A stretch of DNA of 9,338 bases from Thermus kawarayensis JCM 12314. GTDB lineage: Bacteria; Deinococcota; Deinococci; Deinococcales; Thermaceae. Shown here one piece after another: positions 6,331-9,338 of this stretch; position 1 is the first letter of the stretch, and every line of letters starts with the position of its first letter. The stretch is from NCBI GenBank assembly GCA_001311545.1, contig BBBL01000044.1:1-9338 (forward strand), in the 5' to 3' direction. The notes under the pieces are model-generated. The model made no database searches, was not told where the DNA came from, and worked only from the letters and a program-made list of their open reading frames with translations. The translations under genes were made by a program, and so were the position numbers.

Positions 6331-7098
6331 CTACCGCGCCCGCACCAGGGGAACCCCGGTGAGAAGCTCCGGGCCTTCCTCCGTCACCAAGACGGTGTTC
6401 TCGTAGTGGGCGGCGAGGTTGCCCCTCCCAGCGCTCGCCGTCCAGCCATCTTCCAATATTACCACAGGGGCCGGCCTCAAGGTGACCATGGGCTCGAGGG
6501 CCAAGGTCATGCCGGGCCGGATCTTGGGGCCGGTACCGGGCTTGCCGAAGTTGGGAAGCTGAGGGTCCTCGTGGATCTCCCGCCCCACCCCGTGGCCCAC
6601 GAACTCCCGCACCACCCCGTAACCCCGGCTTTCCAAAAAGGCCTGCACGGCGTGGGCCACATCCCCGATGCGAAAGCCCGGGCGGAGGTACTGCATCCCT
6701 TCAAAGAAGGCCGCCTCCGTGTCCCGGATGAGCCTTTCCGCCTCCGGGGAGACCCGGCCCACGGGAAAGGTGCGGGCCATGTCGGCGGCGAAGCCCTGGT
6801 AGATGAGGCCCACGTCCACGGAGAGGATGTCCCCCTCTTTCAGGGGCTCCTCCGAAGGGATGCCGTGGACCACCACCTCGTTCACCGAGGTGCACAGGGT
6901 GGCGGGGAAGCCGTAGAGGCCCAGGAAGGCGGGCTTGGCCTTGCGCTTCCTTATGGCCTCATGGGCGATCTGGTCCAGCTCCTTGGTGGTGACGCCCGGC
7001 GCCACGTGGCGGGCCACCTCCTCCACCACCTCGGTGAGGAGGGCCCCCGCCTCCCGCATGCGCTCAATCTCCCAAGGGCTTTTCAGCTTGATGGCCAT
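6331..7098 (-). CDS. map: Methionine aminopeptidase, type I
   Basis: An intact cytoplasmic enzyme of 255 residues that removes the initiator methionine from new proteins whose second residue is small. The five dinuclear-metal ligands of the family can be placed at D95 (SVDVG), D106 (AADMART), H169 ([13 protein letters not shown]), E202 (ALEPM) and E233 (HYENT), with substrate-side histidines H79 and H176. The length and the absence of an N-terminal zinc finger or an insert fit a bacterial type Ia enzyme. Its ATG overlaps the adk TGA by one base (TGATG), so translation is probably coupled to adk. The adk-map-infA order between secY and rpmJ is common in Thermus and Gram-positive bacteria. Confidence 0.98.
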   Translation of the reverse strand: MAIKLKSPWEIERMREAGALLTEVVEEVARHVAPGVTTKELDQIAHEAIRKRKAKPAFLGLYGFPATLCTSVNEVVVHGIPSEEPLKEGDILSVDVGLIYQGFAADMARTFPVGRVSPEAERLIRDTEAAFFEGMQYLRPGFRIGDVAHAVQAFLESRGYGVVREFVGHGVGREIHEDPQLPNFGKPGTGPKIRPGMTLALEPMVTLRPAPVVILEDGWTASAGRGNLAAHYENTVLVTEEGPELLTGVPLVRAR

Positions 7099-7652
7099 CA
7101 GATTCCCAAGGCGGCCCGGATGCGGGCGTAGACCTCCTCGGGGGTGCCGAGGCCGTCCACCCGCCGCAGGGCCCCCTTCTTCTCATAGTACTGGACCAAG
7201 GGCTCGGTCTTCTCCCGGTAGACCTGGAGGCGCCGCCTTATGGTCTCCTCGTTGTCGTCGGAGCGGCCCTCGAGCCCGGCCCGCCGGAGCATCCTCCGCA
7301 CCAGCTCCTCCTCGGGCACCTCCACCAGAACCACCCCCAAAAGGCGGGTCCGGGTTTCCTCCAGAAGCCGGTCCAAGGCCTCCGCCTGGGGCAGGGTGCG
7401 GGGAAAGCCGTCCAGGACGACCCTTTCCGCCAGCTCCTCCCGTATGAGGGCCAGGATCAGCTCGTCCGGCACCAGGTCTCCCCGGTCCATGATGGGCTTC
7501 ACCCGCTGGCCCAAGGGGGTCCCCCGGGCCACGTGGTCCCGGAGGATGTCCCCGGTGGAAAGCTTCTTAAAGCCCAGCTCCTCCGCAAGCCTGGCCGCCT
7601 GGGTGCCCTTGCCCGCCCCCGGCGGCCCCAAGAAGATCACCGCTTCGCCCAT
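7098..7652 (-). CDS. adk: Adenylate kinase
   Basis: An intact enzyme of 184 residues catalysing ATP + AMP = 2 ADP in the cytoplasm. The P-loop GPPGAGKGT is at residues 9-17, the AMP-binding STGDILRDH at 32-40, and DGFPRTLPQA at 81-90. The LID is the short type: between RRMLRRAGLEGR and DDNEETIRRR there is no long insertion and no zinc cysteines, which explains the length of ~185 instead of ~215 residues. The start ATG 7650-7652 lies 9 nt after the secY stop, behind a GGGGGCAGG purine run. It shares one base with map. Co-transcription with secY links energy metabolism to growth-rate control of the ribosomal operon. Confidence 0.98.
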   Translation of the reverse strand: MGEAVIFLGPPGAGKGTQAARLAEELGFKKLSTGDILRDHVARGTPLGQRVKPIMDRGDLVPDELILALIREELAERVVLDGFPRTLPQAEALDRLLEETRTRLLGVVLVEVPEEELVRRMLRRAGLEGRSDDNEETIRRRLQVYREKTEPLVQYYEKKGALRRVDGLGTPEEVYARIRAALGI

Positions 7653-7661
7653 CCTGCCCCC

Positions 7662-8978
7662 TTAACGCGTGCGGCCGCGGATACGGCCCTTGGAGAGGAA
7701 CCCCTCGTAGTTCCTCAGCATGAGCTGGCTCTCCACCTGCCGCAGGGTGTCCAGGGCCACCCCCACCACGATGAGGAGGCCGATCCCCGAGAAGGCGATG
7801 CTCTTGACCCCGGTGAGGTTCTGGATGATCTGGGGAAGGGCCGCCACCAGGCCCAGGAAGAGGGCCCCCCAGAGGGTGAGGCGGGAGACGATGTGCTCCA
7901 GGAACTTCACCGTGGGTTCCCCAGGACGGATCCCCGGGATGAAGCCCCCGTACTCCCGCAAGGACTCGGCGATGCGCTTGGGGTCAAACTGCACCGCGGT
8001 GTACACGTAGGTGAAGAGGACGATGAGGGCCACCTCGAGGAGGAGCCCCGAAAGGTGGGTGGGGTTGAAGAAGTTGGCGATGGCCCGGAGGACGGGGTTG
8101 TCCTGGAAGGGGGCGGTGAGGAAGATGGGGATCTGCAGGATGGCGGCGGCGAAGACGATGGGGATCACCCCGGCGGCATTGAGCTTGATGGGGATGTAGG
8201 TGGCCTGCCCCCCGTAGACCCTCCGGCCCACCACCTTGCGGGCGTACTGCACGGGAATCCGGCGTTCGGCCTGCTGCACCGCGGCCATGCCCGCGAAGGC
8301 CAAGACGATGAAGGCCAGGAAGAAGAGGAAGGCCACCAGGTTGATCTCCCCGGTGCGGATGAGGCCCACGGTGCGGAAAAGCTGGGGCAGCCAGTCCACC
8401 ACGATGCCGGCGAAGATGATCATGCTGGTGCCGTTGCCGATGCCGTACTCGGTGATGCGCTCGGCCATCCAGAGGAGGAGGGCGATGCCCGCCACCTGGG
8501 TAACCACCACCACCAGCCAGAAGAAGGGCCCGGGGGACCAGCCGGGAAGGAGGAACCGCCCCCCTTCCGCCCCCAGGAAGGCCGTGGCCAGGAAGAAGCC
8601 CTGGAAGGCCCCCAGAGCGACGCCGCCGATACGGGTGTACTGGTTGATGATGCGGCGGCCCTCCTCCCCCTCCTTGGAGAGTTTCTCCAGCGCGGGCACC
8701 ACCGTGACCAAAAGCTGCATGACGATGGCCGCGGTGATGTAGGGCATGATCCCCAGGGCGAAGATGGAGAAGCGCTCAAAGTTACCCCCGGAGAAGAGGT
8801 TGATGATGCCGAACACCCCTCCCTGGGTGGTGCGCAGGAACTCCTGGATCTTGTCCAGGTCCACCCCCGGGGTGGGGATAAAGGCCCCGAGGCGGTAGGC
8901 GGCCAGCACCAAGAGGGTGAAGAGGATGCGCTGGCGGAGCTCGGGGATCTGGAGGGCGCTCCGGAAGGCCTTAAGCAT
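7662..8978 (-). CDS. secY: Protein translocase subunit SecY
   Basis: An intact 438-residue membrane protein, the length I recall for T. thermophilus SecY. It forms the central pore of the SecYEG channel, which exports unfolded proteins with SecA and inserts membrane proteins. Ten hydrophobic helices are visible, beginning RILFTLLVLAAYRLGAFIP. The plug region follows around residues 53-67 (GGVFGIINLFSGGNF). The conserved cytoplasmic loop before helix 7 has YGGQATYIPIKLNAAGVIP (255-273), and the last cytoplasmic loop has YGGFIPGIRPG (343-353). The start is ATG 8976-8978, one base after the rplO stop, so translation is tightly coupled to L15. No frame break is present over 1.3 kb. Confidence 0.99.
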   Translation of the reverse strand: MLKAFRSALQIPELRQRILFTLLVLAAYRLGAFIPTPGVDLDKIQEFLRTTQGGVFGIINLFSGGNFERFSIFALGIMPYITAAIVMQLLVTVVPALEKLSKEGEEGRRIINQYTRIGGVALGAFQGFFLATAFLGAEGGRFLLPGWSPGPFFWLVVVVTQVAGIALLLWMAERITEYGIGNGTSMIIFAGIVVDWLPQLFRTVGLIRTGEINLVAFLFFLAFIVLAFAGMAAVQQAERRIPVQYARKVVGRRVYGGQATYIPIKLNAAGVIPIVFAAAILQIPIFLTAPFQDNPVLRAIANFFNPTHLSGLLLEVALIVLFTYVYTAVQFDPKRIAESLREYGGFIPGIRPGEPTVKFLEHIVSRLTLWGALFLGLVAALPQIIQNLTGVKSIAFSGIGLLIVVGVALDTLRQVESQLMLRNYEGFLSKGRIRGRTR

Positions 8979-8979
8979 C

Positions 8980-9338
8980 TTAGGCCTCCAGGAGGACGGC
9001 CTCGCCGCCTGCGGCCTTCAGCTTCTCCAGGGCGCTCTTGGAGAAGGCGTGGGCCACCACCCTAAGGGCCTTGGCCTCCCCGTCCCCCAAGATCTTGAGC
9101 CGATGGCCCTTCTTGAGGAGGCCCGCCCGCACCAGAAGCTCGGGGGTCACCTCCCCCTCAAAGCGGGCCAGATCCCTTAGGTTCACTCCCTGGTACCGGG
9201 GGCGCTTGATCTCCCCGGGCACCTGGCCCTGCATGCCCCGCTTGGGCAGGCGCATGAGGGTGGTGGAGCGCCCGCCCTCAAAGCGGCGGGGGTCCTTGAG
9301 GCCGCCCGAGCGGGACTTCTGGCCCTTGTGGCCGCGGG
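8980..9338 (-). CDS. rplO: 50S ribosomal protein L15, 5' end beyond window
   Basis: The frame is open from the right edge to TAA 8980-8982 and gives the last ~118 residues of L15; the full protein has about 150 in T. thermophilus. The visible part starts [12 protein letters not shown], the glycine- and lysine-rich rRNA-binding extension. It continues through [18 protein letters not shown] and ends [11 protein letters not shown]. An internal ATG at 9253-9255 is not the start, because the conserved L15 sequence continues upstream of it. L15 binds 23S rRNA, is an early assembly protein of the large subunit and reaches towards the tunnel. It is the gene immediately before secY, as in the spc operon of most bacteria. 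Confidence 0.97.
   Translation of the reverse strand, partial: RGHKGQKSRSGGLKDPRRFEGGRSTTLMRLPKRGMQGQVPGEIKRPRYQGVNLRDLARFEGEVTPELLVRAGLLKKGHRLKILGDGEAKALRVVAHAFSKSALEKLKAAGGEAVLLEA

Noticed and set aside
101..8039. CTCGAG occurs 11 times, more than base composition would suggest
   Set aside because: All 11 fall in frame as CTC GAG (Leu-Glu) inside genes, so codon choice explains them and no uptake or signal sequence is needed.
7533..9065. A 510-residue plus-strand open frame opposite secY and adk
   Set aside because: It is low-complexity (Gly, Glu, Asp, His) and antisense to two clearly recognised intact genes; such shadows are common in GC-rich DNA.

Overview
This window is chromosomal DNA from a Thermus species. 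It is very GC-rich with strong G/C third-position bias. The ribosomal proteins, RpoA, IF-1, SecY and Map resemble my memory of the T. thermophilus and T. aquaticus proteins very closely, but with enough substitutions that I would not name a species. It is a housekeeping region. I see no CRISPR array, insertion sequence, prophage, tRNA or rRNA gene, and no convincing previously undescribed system.

Right two-thirds (about 3201-9338, all minus strand): the end of the spc operon running into the alpha operon. In transcription order the genes are rplO (5' end beyond the right edge), secY, adk, map, infA, rpmJ, rpsM, rpsK, rpsD, rpoA and rplQ. Most genes are 1 to 22 nt apart, or overlap by 1 nt (adk/map), and have clear Shine-Dalgarno sequences. 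The one longer gap is 46 nt, between rpsM and rpsK. Together they supply ribosomal proteins, the RNA polymerase alpha subunit, the translocon pore, adenylate kinase, N-terminal methionine removal and initiation factor 1.

Middle (3073-3200): a non-coding stretch between convergent genes, holding a perfect 12-bp-arm hairpin.

Left third (1-3072): four unrelated single genes. They are a secreted TPR-repeat protein (minus, 3' end beyond the left edge), a small HNH endonuclease-like protein (plus), an EamA/DMT-type transporter (minus) and a small LapA-like membrane protein with a coiled-coil tail (plus). Two short divergent promoter regions serve these four genes (1116-1177 and 2551-2596). The HNH and EamA starts look leaderless.

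The most striking property is technical. Nine protein genes are interrupted by apparent one-base losses (one of them two bases), mostly in short G/C runs. They include the essential rpsM, rpsK, rpsD, rpoA and infA. Restoring the bases gives full-length proteins: S13, S11, S4 and IF-1 return to exactly the T. thermophilus lengths I remember. I count 15 such sites, all left of about 6300 and none in the last 3 kb. They are best read as consensus sequence errors, so I annotate these loci as intact genes with corrected reading frames.
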